Of a stretch of DNA of 64,000 bases, positions 9,537-17,810 are shown in pieces. Origin of the DNA: Myxococcales bacterium (lineage in GTDB: Bacteria > Myxococcota > Myxococcia > Myxococcales > JAKAPL01); assembly GCA_021783235.1 (NCBI GenBank), contig JAJXUD010000011.1:20455-84454 (forward strand). Direction: 5' to 3'. The notes under the pieces are model-generated. The model ran no database searches and was not told the DNA's origin. It was given only the letters and a program-made list of their open reading frames with translations. A program made the translations under genes and the position numbers. Every line of letters begins with the position of its first letter. Position 1 is the first letter of the stretch.

Positions 9537-11267
9537 TCAGTAGATCTTCGAGGGGTCGGCGCCATTGAAGTAGTGACGCAGGATGTCACGGTAGCTCTCC
9601 CCCCGCAGCGCCCGGCCGATGGCCCCGGTCTGGCACATGCCGACGCCATGCCCCCAGCCGGCGCCGCGGAAGACGAAGCCGGCGGGCTCGGGATCCACGA
9701 CGAAGGCCGAGCTCGGCAAGTTCCTGAAGAGCTTACGGATTACGAGCTCGCCCCGCACCTCGGCGACCCCCCGCTCCCCCTCGACGCGCAGCGCCGCGGC
9801 GCGCCCCGAGACGCCCCGATCGAGCGGCACGAGCCGCCGGACCCGACCCACCCCGAGGGGCGCCGCCAGGGCGTCGATCTCGGCCGACTCGAAGCGCCTC
9901 GACCAGCGGTACTTGGGGCTTCCCGCCTGCCCGGGGAGGTGGCAGTAGGCCGGGGGATCGGCCGAGAGCCAGCGGCGGAGCGACGCCTCGGTCGAGCCCG
10001 GCCCTGGGTCCGCGTCCCCCTCCAAGAGATCGCTCACCCCGCGCAGGGAGGGATCGGGCGGGCCGCCCCAGACCACCTCGTTGTTCTCGGTGTGACCTCC
10101 GCAGATCGCCGAATAGACGGAGTCGACGAGCCCGTCTTTCGAGAAGAGCGCCTCGCCCCGGGTCGCCCGAACGGCCGCGTCGGTGCTGGGACGCTCGCCC
10201 CCGAGTCCCGCGTAGACCTGGCAATGCTGCTCGGCGCAGAGGAGGTACGGATCGGTCAGGTGGCGCGCGCCGATTTTGGCGAGCACCTCGCCGCGCGCCG
10301 TCACGGCCTGGGCCTCGAGCGCCGCCGGCGGCGAGCTCGCGTAGATCTCGGAGGGGACGAGCCCACGCAAGAGCTCCTCGAGCGGCAGCGCCTCGACGAG
10401 CGCGAGCTTGCCGTCCTCGCCGACCACCGCGTAGAGGCGGCCGCGGTAGCGCCGATCGGCGAAGCCGTGAAACGCGTAGCCGACGCCGTACTCGACCCGC
10501 TTCACCTCGATCGAGCCGACCTCGAGGGCCTCGACGATCGCGACGTCCTGCGAGGCCGCGATGGCCACGCCGCCCGCCCCGTCCGCGATCTCGACGACGC
10601 CATGCGGCCGATCGAGCAGCTCCTCGTGCAGCGTCGCGACGGCGTCGTAGCGGCGCCGCAAGAGCGCGATCTCCGCCTCGGCGGCGGCCCGGTCGCCGGC
10701 CTCGCCGACGAGCACGAGCTCTCGCCGATTGTCGAGCACCCGCCCCGCGATGCCGTAGACCGTGCCGATCGTCCGAACGGTCACCGGCAGCCCGCGCCCC
10801 TCCCAGAGCGCGCGGGCCTTCGCGAGCCCGGCCCGGTCCCGGAAGGCGACGTCCGCGACCTGCGCGTAGTCGGCGAGCTTCGCGGGCGTCGCCGCCGAGA
10901 GGCGAAAGCGGACCGACACGCCCGCCGGTACGCCCACCTCTTTCTGGCCGGCGCCGCGCAGCTGCACCCGCAGCTGCGTCTCGCCCGACAGATCGATCTC
11001 GTCCTGTCCTTCCATGAGCCGGACCGTGACGAGCGGCGCCCCCTCGGAGGCGAAGTTGATCCGGTGGGCGTAGAGGAACTCGAGCGGATCGTCGGGGGCC
11101 GGCGGAACGCTCTCCGCGCCGCCATCGGGGGCCGCCTCGAGCGCATCCGGCGGCGGCAGGGGCAGCGGCGCTGGCGCCTCCTCGGGCAGCGCGAGGATCG
11201 GCCCGAGCGGCGTGCTCAAGGGGCCCGCCGTGGCGGCGAGAACGAGGCCCAGCGCGAGAAGTCGCAC
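9537..11267 (-). CDS. SpoIID/LytB domain secreted protein
   Basis: A 576-residue protein with a GTG start and a hydrophobic signal sequence (MRLLALGLVLAATAGPLSTP). The C-terminal half carries the SpoIID domain: LEELLRGLVPSEIYASSPPAALEAQAVTAR (quoted in part), the AEQHCQVYAG segment, SAICGGHTENNEVVWGG, and the end motif GWGHGVGMCQTGAIG. In SpoIID these residues support lytic transglycosylase activity on peptidoglycan with denuded glycan strands. Non-spore-formers carry homologues of unproven role in cell-wall remodelling. The first 200 residues are less conserved beta-rich sequence. A promoter (TTGACC, 18 bp, TAGAGG) ends 6 bases before the GTG with no ribosome site, so the message may be leaderless. 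Confidence 0.86.
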   Translation of the reverse strand: MRLLALGLVLAATAGPLSTPLGPILALPEEAPAPLPLPPPDALEAAPDGGAESVPPAPDDPLEFLYAHRINFASEGAPLVTVRLMEGQDEIDLSGETQLRVQLRGAGQKEVGVPAGVSVRFRLSAATPAKLADYAQVADVAFRDRAGLAKARALWEGRGLPVTVRTIGTVYGIAGRVLDNRRELVLVGEAGDRAAAEAEIALLRRRYDAVATLHEELLDRPHGVVEIADGAGGVAIAASQDVAIVEALEVGSIEVKRVEYGVGYAFHGFADRRYRGRLYAVVGEDGKLALVEALPLEELLRGLVPSEIYASSPPAALEAQAVTARGEVLAKIGARHLTDPYLLCAEQHCQVYAGLGGERPSTDAAVRATRGEALFSKDGLVDSVYSAICGGHTENNEVVWGGPPDPSLRGVSDLLEGDADPGPGSTEASLRRWLSADPPAYCHLPGQAGSPKYRWSRRFESAEIDALAAPLGVGRVRRLVPLDRGVSGRAAALRVEGERGVAEVRGELVIRKLFRNLPSSAFVVDPEPAGFVFRGAGWGHGVGMCQTGAIGRALRGESYRDILRHYFNGADPSKIY

Positions 11268-11273
11268 CCGTCG

Positions 11274-11303
11274 CCTCTACCGTCCCGGAACCCCGCCGGT
11301 CAA
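11274..11303 (-). promoter_or_regulatory. Promoter of SpoIID-like gene, leaderless geometry
   Basis: Reading the minus strand, TTGACC (11303-11298), an 18-bp spacer and TAGAGG (11279-11274) precede the GTG at 11267 by 6 bases. No Shine-Dalgarno is present between them, so transcription probably starts at or next to the start codon. Confidence 0.6.
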
Positions 11304-11377
11304 CCTGCCAGCGATGGAGCGAGCGGCGGAAGAGGTGGAACGAGGGCAGCGGTCCGCCCTCGCCCCCGGCGACCGCC

Positions 11378-12247
11378 TCAGGAATCCACCGGTGCCACCC
11401 CCGCGCGAGCGCGGAAGGCGGCCAGCAGCCTCCGCGTCACGGGGCCCGGTCGGCCGCTCCCGATCGCCCGCCCGTCGAGCCGAACGAGCGGGACGATCTC
11501 GCGGGTCGTGCTCGTGAGGAAGAGCTCGTCCGCCGCGAAGAGATCCTCCGGGCCGAGCGGCGTCTCGGCGGCCGGCAGGCCCAGCTGCCCGGCGAGATCC
11601 AAGACCACCCGGCGCGTCACGCCCTCGAGGATGCCGTCGAGCGGCGGGGTCGCGAGCCCGCCCGCCCGGACGGCGAAGACGTTCGAGCTGCTCCCCTCGG
11701 TGACCCGTCCGTTCGCATCGAGCATCAGCGCCTCGTGGGCGCCACGAGCGCGGGCCTCGCGCACGGCCAGCACGCTGTTCAGGTAGTTGCCCGTCTTGGC
11801 CGCTGGGTCGACCGCCTCGCGCAGGTTGCGCCGGACGTGAACGACGCAGGCCTCCACCCCGTCGCGGTAGACGTCGGGCGGCGGCGGCGCGAGCGGGCGG
11901 ACGATGACGACGACGTGCGGATTGCAGGCGAGCGCCGGGTCGAGGCCGATCTCGCCCTCCCCGCGCGTGATCACGAGCCGCACATACGACTCGTCGTTGC
12001 CCGAGGCGGCGAGCGTCCGCTCGATGCGGGCGAGGAGGAGCCCGCGGGGCACCGGCAGCACGAGGCCGATGAGCTCGCCCGAGCGCTCGAGCCGGTCGAG
12101 GTGGGCCTCGGCCTCGAAGAGGTGGCCCCGGTAGGTCCGGAAGACCTCGTAGATCGAGTCGCCGTAGAGAAAGCCACGGTCGAAGATCGAGAGGCGGGCC
12201 GCGCCCGGGGGCACGAGCCGACCGTCGATGGAGGCGAGGGTTCCCAT
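11378..12247 (-). CDS. Class IV PLP aminotransferase (BCAT / ADC lyase / D-aminotransferase type)
   Basis: A 289-residue enzyme of fold-type IV. Visible signatures are GFLYGDSIYEVFRTYRG at the N-terminus, the PLP lysine in PAAKTGNYLNSVLA, and MLDANGRVTEGSSSNVFAV with the conserved TEG glutamate and the phosphate-binding end. The three family functions (branched-chain aminotransferase, 4-amino-4-deoxychorismate lyase, D-amino-acid aminotransferase) are hard to tell apart from sequence alone. The KxxNYLNSVLA pattern and the YxRLVITRG segment are closest to branched-chain or D-amino acid aminotransferases. It has no pathway neighbours. A TAGTAT -10-like element ends 6 bases before the ATG, in the divergent gap it shares with the J-domain gene. 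Confidence 0.82.
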   Translation of the reverse strand: MGTLASIDGRLVPPGAARLSIFDRGFLYGDSIYEVFRTYRGHLFEAEAHLDRLERSGELIGLVLPVPRGLLLARIERTLAASGNDESYVRLVITRGEGEIGLDPALACNPHVVVIVRPLAPPPPDVYRDGVEACVVHVRRNLREAVDPAAKTGNYLNSVLAVREARARGAHEALMLDANGRVTEGSSSNVFAVRAGGLATPPLDGILEGVTRRVVLDLAGQLGLPAAETPLGPEDLFAADELFLTSTTREIVPLVRLDGRAIGSGRPGPVTRRLLAAFRARAGVAPVDS

Positions 12248-12335
12248 GGCCGGATACTACGACAGGGCCCGCGCGAATGCCTTTCGCTCCAACTCCCCGG
12301 CCCTCGCGCCTCTCGACGGGTCGGGGAGAGGGAAA

Positions 12336-12364
12336 TTGACCTCGAGCGGCATCGGCGGTAGCTA
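12336..12364 (+). promoter_or_regulatory. Promoter of J-domain gene, leaderless geometry
   Basis: TTGACC at 12336-12341, a 17-bp spacer and TAGCTA at 12359-12364. The ATG of the J-domain gene is at 12375, only 10 bases after the -10 hexamer, and no GGAG-type site is present. Confidence 0.6.
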
Positions 12365-12374
12365 GTGCGGCGCG

Positions 12375-12905
12375 ATGATCGAGCCTTCGCCGTTCGACTG
12401 CCGCCACTGCGGCTCGCCGCTCGAGCGGCTCCGCTCCGAGGCGAGCCCCGTCGAGTACCTCCGCTGCCCGCGCTGCGACCGGCAGTTCGCCGTGCTCGGC
12501 GAGGACGAGCTGCGGCGGCTCGCCCGCCCGCGCGCCGGGGCAACCCCGGGACGATCCGACGAGGCGCTCTCCGCGCTGCGCGAGCGGCTCGACCGCTGGC
12601 TCGCCCACGCCGAGGGGACCGACCCGTTCGCCGCGCTCGGGCTGCCGAAAAGCGCCGGGCCGCGCGAGGCGCGCGAGCGCTTCCACGAGCTCGCGCTGCG
12701 CCACCACCCCGATCGGGGTGGCGACGCCCTGGCGATGCAGCGGATCATCGAGGCCTATGACCTCCTGCGCGACCGTTTCGCCCGCGAGGCAAGGGCGGCT
12801 CGGGCGAAGGAGCGGGCGGCGCCAACGCCCGTGAAGCCGCGGTCGGTGGCGCTCTCGCGCCGCCAGCCCGCGAGCTGGGCGCGCGCGCGGGGGACGCAGC
12901 CATGA
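12375..12905 (+). CDS. J-domain protein with N-terminal zinc ribbon
   Basis: A 176-residue protein. Residues 9-32 form a four-cysteine ribbon (CRHC and CPRC). Residues about 85-140 form a J-domain with helices around the diagnostic HPD tripeptide (ALRHHPDRGGDAL), which in the family stimulates the ATPase of a DnaK-type Hsp70. There is no Gly/Phe region, central DnaJ zinc domain or substrate-binding C-domain, so this is a type III J-protein, likely dedicated to one partner or client. The last 35 residues are basic and disordered. The next gene, a BIG2 lipoprotein, starts inside its stop codon (ATGA), so the two are one transcription unit. Confidence 0.85.
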   Translation: MIEPSPFDCRHCGSPLERLRSEASPVEYLRCPRCDRQFAVLGEDELRRLARPRAGATPGRSDEALSALRERLDRWLAHAEGTDPFAALGLPKSAGPREARERFHELALRHHPDRGGDALAMQRIIEAYDLLRDRFAREARAARAKERAAPTPVKPRSVALSRRQPASWARARGTQP

Positions 12906-13498
12906 AGCGGACGCTCTCACTCTCGCTCGCGCTGCTCGCGCTCGCCGGCTGCTCGCGCGTCGATTACGTCGAGATCGAGCCGAGCCAGGTTCTGCTGCGC
13001 CGGCGAGGCGAGGGGCTACAGCTGCGAGCGAAGCCGATGAACCGCAACGGCCAGTACTTCCCCCGCGAGCCCGTCTCCTGGAGCGCCGACGACCCAAAGG
13101 TGGCGAAGATCGATCGAGACGGGCAGCTCACTGCCGTGGGTCCGGGGCACGCCGTGGTCACCGCGAAGGCGGGCGGCCGGACCTCCACGGTCGATGTCGA
13201 GGTCCGCACCGTCGAGACCGTGCGGGTGACCCCGGCGAGCGTCACGCTGAAGGTCGACGACGGCGCCTTCCGGCCGGAGGTCGAGCCGCTCGACTCGAAG
13301 GGGCACGAGCTCAAGGACCGGACCATCGAGATGAAGGCGGCGGACGAGAACGTCGCCGACGTCGACGGCGAACAGATCTGGCCCGTGGGTCCGGGTCACA
13401 CCGTCGTGACCGTGCGAGCGGACGACCGGAGCGGCAGCATCGAAGTCACCGTGACCGGCACCGGAAAGGGCACGAAGAAGGGGAAGCGGCGCCAGTAG
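12902..13498 (+). CDS. Lipoprotein with two BIG2-like immunoglobulin domains
   Basis: A 198-residue protein with a lipobox (LLALAGC at residues 11-17). Two bacterial Ig-like group 2 domains follow. The first contains VSWSADDPKVAKIDRDG and AVGPGHAVVTAKAGG. The second is more degenerate and contains MKAADENVADVDG and PVGPGHTVVTVRADD. BIG2 domains are surface-exposed structural modules. The C-terminal 12 residues are Lys/Gly-rich. The ATG overlaps the J-domain gene stop by 4 bases. No binding partner can be deduced. Confidence 0.83.
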   Translation: MKRTLSLSLALLALAGCSRVDYVEIEPSQVLLRRRGEGLQLRAKPMNRNGQYFPREPVSWSADDPKVAKIDRDGQLTAVGPGHAVVTAKAGGRTSTVDVEVRTVETVRVTPASVTLKVDDGAFRPEVEPLDSKGHELKDRTIEMKAADENVADVDGEQIWPVGPGHTVVTVRADDRSGSIEVTVTGTGKGTKKGKRRQ

Positions 13499-13517
13499 CC
13501 CGCGGGCGGCCCCAGCG

Positions 13518-16500
13518 CTACTGGGCCACGATCGCGATCGTCTGGCTCCCGACGTTGCCCCAACCGTCGGTGACCGTCACCGTCGCCGTGTAGCTTCCCG
13601 GCGCCGTGAAGGTGTGGTCGAGCCAGCCGTCCACTCCGCTCGCGCCGTCGCTCGTCGTCCAGAGGAAGCCAGCGATCCAGTCGTTCGGATCCGTCGTCGT
13701 CGAGCCGGTCGCGTCGAGCTCCAGCCAGAACGGCGCCGGGCCAGTCGTCCCGGGGTTCGAGGTGACGACGATCTGGATGGGGCTTCCGCCGCCGCCACTG
13801 GTCGAGCCACCCGAACTCGTCCCCCCGCTCGTCGCCCCCCCGCCGACCGAGATGGGAATGGTCTGCGTGGCCGTGTTCCCGTACCCGTCGGTCGCGACGA
13901 CCGTCGCGGTGTAGCTTCCCGCCACCGCGAACGTGTGGTCGAGCCAGGAGGCCGTCCCGCTCGCGCCATCGCTCGTCGTCCACTGAAAGGCCGCGATCCA
14001 GTCGTTCGGATCGCTCGTCGTCGTGCCCGAAGCGTCGAGCTCGACCCAGAACGGCGCCAGGCCGCTCGTCCCCGGGTTCTCGGTCACGACGAGCTGGATG
14101 GCACTCGATCCGCCGCTGGTCGTCGTACCGCCACTCGAGCCACTCGAGGTCGAGCCACTCGTCGAGCCGCCGGAGGTCGAGCCCCCTGAACTGGAGCCGC
14201 CGCTCGTCGTCCCGCCGCCCACGGAGATGGGAATGGTCTGCGTGGCCGTGTTCCCGTACCCGTCGGTCGCGACGACCGTCGCGGTGTAGCTTCCCGCCAC
14301 CGCGAACGTGTGGTCGAGCCAGGAGGCCGTCCCGTTCGCGCCATCGCTCGTCGTCCACTGAAAGGCCGCGATCCAGTCGTTCGGATCGCTCGTCGTCGTG
14401 CCCGAAGCGTCGAACTCGACCCAGAACGGCGCCAGGCCGCTCGTCCCCGGGCTCTCGGTGACGACGAGCTGGATGGGGCTCGTCGCACCGCCACTCGTGG
14501 TCGAGCCGCCGGTCGTCGACCCGCCGCTGGTCGTCGACCCGCCGCTGGAGGATCCGCCGCTCGCCCCCCCTCCCCCCGCGCCCGAGAGCAGCCGCACGGT
14601 CGAGCTCCCCTCGTCGACGACGGCCACGGTGCCGTCCGGCAGGATCGCGACCCCAGCGGGCTCGCTGAAGCTCGCGGACGTCCCCGTCCCGTCGGCGGCG
14701 CCCATCGCTCCGCTGCCCCCGAACGTTCCGACGCTGCCGCCCTGGATCCAGCGGATCCGGGAGTTGCCCGTGTCCGAGACGAGGACTCGGCCGCCGGCCT
14801 CGGCGATGCCGTTCAGCGGCATGAAGAGCGCGCCCCCGGCGGGCCCGTCGGCAAAGCCGCCGTTGCCGGCGTAGCTCGCGATCGTCGTCACCGTGAAGCT
14901 GCCGTCGAGCGAGAGTTCGCGGATCGTTCGGCTCCCCGTGTCGATGAACCAGAGGGCGCCGTCACCGTACGCGATGCCGGTCGGCCGATAGACGCTCGCG
15001 GCCGGCCCCGACCCGTCCGAGGTCCCCATTCCGGAGATCACCGTCGTCACCGTCTGATCCGGCGCGACGTGGGCAATCCGGTCGTTCTGCGAGTCGGTCA
15101 CGTAGAGGTCGTTGCCAACCGCGGCAACTCCCGTGGGGAGGTAGAAGCGCGCCTGCGTGCCGACGCCGTCCTGCTCGCCCGCCCCGCCCCCGGGATCGCC
15201 GGCCCAGGTGGCGACGGTCCAGCCCGCGCCGGGCGTGATGCGGACGATCCGGTTGTTGCCGCTGTCGCAGACGTAGAGCGACCCGTCCGCGCCGATGGCG
15301 ATCCCCTCGGGGAGCCAGAGCCCCGCCTGCGCTCCGGGACCGTCGGAGATCCCCGGCTGCCCCGTGCCGGCGATGGTCGAGACGACGCCGTTCGCGATGA
15401 GCCGCACCACGTCGTTGTTCGTGTCCGCGACGTAGACGTTCCCCGCCCCGTCGGCGGCGATGCCGGCCGGCCGGTCGAAGCGAGCCTGCGCCGCGGGCCC
15501 ATCGACGAGCCCGGTCGAGCCCGACGCGCCCGCCAGGGTGGTCACCTGGGCGACGGCACGCGACAGATCGGTGGGCGGCGGAGTCCCCGCGCCGAAGGCC
15601 GCGCCGGCCGAGGCCGGGAAGAGCCCCGCCCGCGCGAGCACGTTGTCGGTCATCGTCTGCACCCGCGCGTCGGCGCGGCCCGGGTAGGCGAGCCCCCAGG
15701 CCCACTCCACCGTCCCCGCCGCGAAGACGAAGCCGCCCGCCGTGGTCGGGTAGACCGACGCCTGGTGCTCGCTCGGCCCGCCCGTGAACTGGACGACTGG
15801 CTCGGAGGAGAGCGGGACGAGGCCGCTCGGCTCGAAGCCGTTCGCCGCGCGCCGATCCGACTCGTAGCCGATGAGGAGCGGGATGGTGTCGCCGTCCTGC
15901 GCGCCCGTGCCGGCGTAGAGCCAGGACGAGGCGTTCTGCACGACCCACGGCGCGTCGGTGAGCTGCCAGGCGTCGTACAGGATCCCCTGGAGCGCGTTCT
16001 CGGGATCGTTCACCGGCGGCTCGCGCCACATCACCGTGGCGAGCGGCGTCCCCTGGTCGGGGTCGTCCTGCTGGTCCTGGTCCTTGTAGCAAGTGACCGT
16101 CCGCGCGGGCGTACCGTCCGCGGGAGACGGCTCGATCCGGACCTGCCAGTAGACCGAGTTACCGCAGAAGAACGCCGCATCGGTCCCCTGCGTGATCGCC
16201 TGCTCCACGGCCGAGCGCTGGTTGCGCGACCAGTACTCGTCGTGCCCCACCGCCATGTAGAGCTTCTGCCCGGCCAAGAGGCTCGGGTTCTGGTCGACGT
16301 CGACGTCGGTGAGGTAGGTGACGTCGTAGCCTCGCGCCTCGATCCACTGGACGAATTCCTGCTCGTACCAGGTGAACTCGCCGGAGCCGGCCCCCTCGCC
16401 GTAGGGCCGGTTGTACGAGACCCGCTTCGCATAGCCGCCGACGAGGCCGATCGAGTCGGCGTAGAGGCTCTCGCCCCCCCAGAAGTTGTAGGCCTGGTAG

Positions 16501-17057
16501 GTGTTCGTCGACGACTGGAAGACGGCCACGCCCTTTCGCTCGTCCGCCCGGACCACGAAGACGACGTAGCTCTGCGGGCCGTCGTCTCGCGTCATGAGGA
16601 CGAGGTAGACGCCGCTCACCCACGATGGGTCGGTCTGGAGGGTGAAGGAGACGGGCCAGCGGCACTCGACGAGGCCGGTCGTCGGATCGGGGATGGGCGT
16701 CGGCTGACTGTCCACCGGCACGGGCCCGCCCGAGGCGAGGAATCGCCCCCCGAGCCCCTGGTAGTAGCCCATCCGGAAGAGGCTCCAGGAGAGCGTGTGA
16801 GGCCCGTCCGCCCGGACGTGGACGGCGATCCCGCCCCCGTGCTCGACGCTCGTCGCCCCGGCGTAACCCTCGAGCTGCCCCGGCGCCGCGATCCACGAGA
16901 GGTTCCAGGCGGAGCTGCCCGGGAGCTGGTTCTCCGCGCTCACCGGGTTCGACGAGAGCGGCTGACTGGATCGAGCGCCCCCGCTCGACGGCAGCCTCGA
17001 CCTCCCGCACCCGAGGAGCGCGATCGCTCCCAGGATTCCCACCCCGATCCGATGCAT
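13518..17057 (-). CDS. Giant lipoprotein: DMFase-beta-like domain, NHL propeller, three PKD domains
   Basis: A 1179-residue protein preceded by a G-rich GGGGGGGAG ribosome site. A lipobox (AIALLGC) comes first. Residues about 45-480 resemble the large-subunit domain of N,N-dimethylformamidase (NFWGGESLYADSIG, YEQEFVQWIEARGYDVTYLTD, GHDEYWS). Residues about 500-830 hold some five NHL repeats forming a beta-propeller (GIAADGAGNVYVADTNNDVV and similar). The C-terminal third has three PKD domains (DPNDWIAAFQWTTSDG, WLDHTFAVAGSYTATV) separated by Ser/Gly/Thr linkers. Such proteins are exported and surface-bound; whether the DMFase-like fold is catalytic here is unknown. The second and third PKD copies are nearly identical at DNA level, with a 375-base offset. 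It shares an unusual upstream element with the gene at 46448. Confidence 0.85.
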   Translation of the reverse strand: MHRIGVGILGAIALLGCGRSRLPSSGGARSSQPLSSNPVSAENQLPGSSAWNLSWIAAPGQLEGYAGATSVEHGGGIAVHVRADGPHTLSWSLFRMGYYQGLGGRFLASGGPVPVDSQPTPIPDPTTGLVECRWPVSFTLQTDPSWVSGVYLVLMTRDDGPQSYVVFVVRADERKGVAVFQSSTNTYQAYNFWGGESLYADSIGLVGGYAKRVSYNRPYGEGAGSGEFTWYEQEFVQWIEARGYDVTYLTDVDVDQNPSLLAGQKLYMAVGHDEYWSRNQRSAVEQAITQGTDAAFFCGNSVYWQVRIEPSPADGTPARTVTCYKDQDQQDDPDQGTPLATVMWREPPVNDPENALQGILYDAWQLTDAPWVVQNASSWLYAGTGAQDGDTIPLLIGYESDRRAANGFEPSGLVPLSSEPVVQFTGGPSEHQASVYPTTAGGFVFAAGTVEWAWGLAYPGRADARVQTMTDNVLARAGLFPASAGAAFGAGTPPPTDLSRAVAQVTTLAGASGSTGLVDGPAAQARFDRPAGIAADGAGNVYVADTNNDVVRLIANGVVSTIAGTGQPGISDGPGAQAGLWLPEGIAIGADGSLYVCDSGNNRIVRITPGAGWTVATWAGDPGGGAGEQDGVGTQARFYLPTGVAAVGNDLYVTDSQNDRIAHVAPDQTVTTVISGMGTSDGSGPAASVYRPTGIAYGDGALWFIDTGSRTIRELSLDGSFTVTTIASYAGNGGFADGPAGGALFMPLNGIAEAGGRVLVSDTGNSRIRWIQGGSVGTFGGSGAMGAADGTGTSASFSEPAGVAILPDGTVAVVDEGSSTVRLLSGAGGGGASGGSSSGGSTTSGGSTTGGSTTSGGATSPIQLVVTESPGTSGLAPFWVEFDASGTTTSDPNDWIAAFQWTTSDGANGTASWLDHTFAVAGSYTATVVATDGYGNTATQTIPISVGGGTTSGGSSSGGSTSGGSTSGSTSSGSSGGTTTSGGSSAIQLVVTENPGTSGLAPFWVELDASGTTTSDPNDWIAAFQWTTSDGASGTASWLDHTFAVAGSYTATVVATDGYGNTATQTIPISVGGGATSGGTSSGGSTSGGGGSPIQIVVTSNPGTTGPAPFWLELDATGSTTTDPNDWIAGFLWTTSDGASGVDGWLDHTFTAPGSYTATVTVTDGWGNVGSQTIAIVAQ
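13845..14470 (-). repeat. Recent tandem duplication of a PKD-encoding segment
   Basis: About 250 bp starting near 13845 recurs almost unchanged 375 bases later, starting near 14220. For example, the same GATGGGAATGGTCTGCGTGG begins at 13851 and 14226. The offset is 125 codons, so the reading frame is kept. The third PKD copy (13530-13790) has diverged. Confidence 0.85.
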
Positions 17058-17073
17058 GGCTCCCCCCCCCGAT

Positions 17074-17110
17074 CGGAAGGAAAGCTCTGGCCCGCGTGGC
17101 CCGACCGCAA
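17074..17110 (-). promoter_or_regulatory. Shared 37-bp upstream element, copy 1
   Basis: On the minus strand, TTGCGGTC is followed after 14 bases by AGAGCTTTCCTTCCG, ending 16 bases before the ATG of the giant lipoprotein. The same two words with the same 14-base spacing occur at 46390-46426 before another propeller lipoprotein. The hexamer at -10 spacing is not sigma-70-like. Confidence 0.6.
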
Positions 17111-17126
17111 GCGGGCGCGGGACCGG

Positions 17127-17660
17127 TCAGCCGGCGTCGCTCCCGGCGTCGGGCGGCGCGAGCGCGACGCACGCCGCGCCCTCGCAGGCGGTGCCGGCGG
17201 GGCAGGCGTGGCGGCAGCTCCCGCAGTTCAGGTTGTCGCTGCCGACGTTGGCGCAGAGGGGCGCGGCGCCCCCGTCGTCCTCGCAGAGGAGCTCGCCCGG
17301 TGGGCAGCCGAGCTGGCAGGCGCCCGACGCGCAGAGCTCCCCGGGACCGCACGACACCCCGCAGCCGCCGCAGTTGGCCTCATCGCTCCCGACGTTCGCG
17401 CAGTAGCCCGAGCCGGCGTCGGGCGCGCAGAGCGTCTGGCCGTCGGGACAGCTCACCGCGCAGGCGCCCGAGACGCAGAGCTGCCCCTCGAGGCAGGCGA
17501 CGGCGCAGCTCCCGCAGTGGGAGGGGTCGCCGTTCAGGTTCGCGCACGTCCCATCGCAGAGGCTCTCGCCCGCGCCGCAGGCGGGGCCGGCGTCGGGCGC
17601 GGGCGCGGGCTTCCCGCAGGCGAGGACGGCGACGGCAGCGATCAGGGCGAGGCGGCGCAT
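17127..17660 (-). CDS. Cys-rich lipoprotein with NCGxCgxxC repeats
   Basis: A 177-residue protein with a good GGAGGAG ribosome site. The signal ends in the lipobox AVLAC. The mature part has three copies of a roughly 45-residue module of the form C-x-G-x-x-L-C-x-x-x-C-A-N-x-x-x-D-x-x-N-C-G-x-C-x-x-x-C, for example CANVGSDEANCGGCGVSC. DAG tripeptides act as linkers. Such modules are common in exported myxobacterial proteins and are presumed to be disulphide-bonded; no function is established. The promoter TTGCCC-18-TAGCGT lies upstream, back to back with the pyrimidine cluster. Confidence 0.82.
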   Translation of the reverse strand: MRRLALIAAVAVLACGKPAPAPDAGPACGAGESLCDGTCANLNGDPSHCGSCAVACLEGQLCVSGACAVSCPDGQTLCAPDAGSGYCANVGSDEANCGGCGVSCGPGELCASGACQLGCPPGELLCEDDGGAAPLCANVGSDNLNCGSCRHACPAGTACEGAACVALAPPDAGSDAG

Positions 17661-17687
17661 GGGAGCTCCTCCGACGGGGGGCCGCGG

Positions 17688-17717
17688 ACGCTACCGGGGC
17701 CGGGTCGCCTCGGGCAA
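17688..17717 (-). promoter_or_regulatory. Promoter of Cys-rich lipoprotein gene
   Basis: Minus strand TTGCCC (17717-17712), an 18-bp spacer and TAGCGT (17693-17688). The start codon at 17660 is preceded by GGAGGAG, so this transcript has a normal short leader. Confidence 0.5.
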
Positions 17718-17755
17718 GCGATTCGCAATCGGCTCCGGCCGGCGGCGCGATCGGT

Positions 17756-17761
17756 TATAGT
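17756..17761 (+). promoter_or_regulatory. -10-like TATAGT ahead of the pyrimidine cluster
   Basis: TATAGT lies 50 bases before the ATG of the DUF4845-like gene. I see no good -35 at 16-18 bp, so the promoter assignment is tentative. The same hexamer precedes carA and rpmB. Confidence 0.4.
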
Positions 17762-17810
17762 CGGTTCCCGAACCAGGGAAGGGCCAGCGAGGAATCGGAG
17801 TGGACCGACG

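Noticed and set aside
14310-17810. Plus-strand open frame opposite the giant lipoprotein
   Set aside because: The sequence is Arg/Gly/Asp-rich, opposite a gene with clear DMFase, NHL and PKD motifs. Only its last 152 codons (from 17811) are real and are annotated separately.
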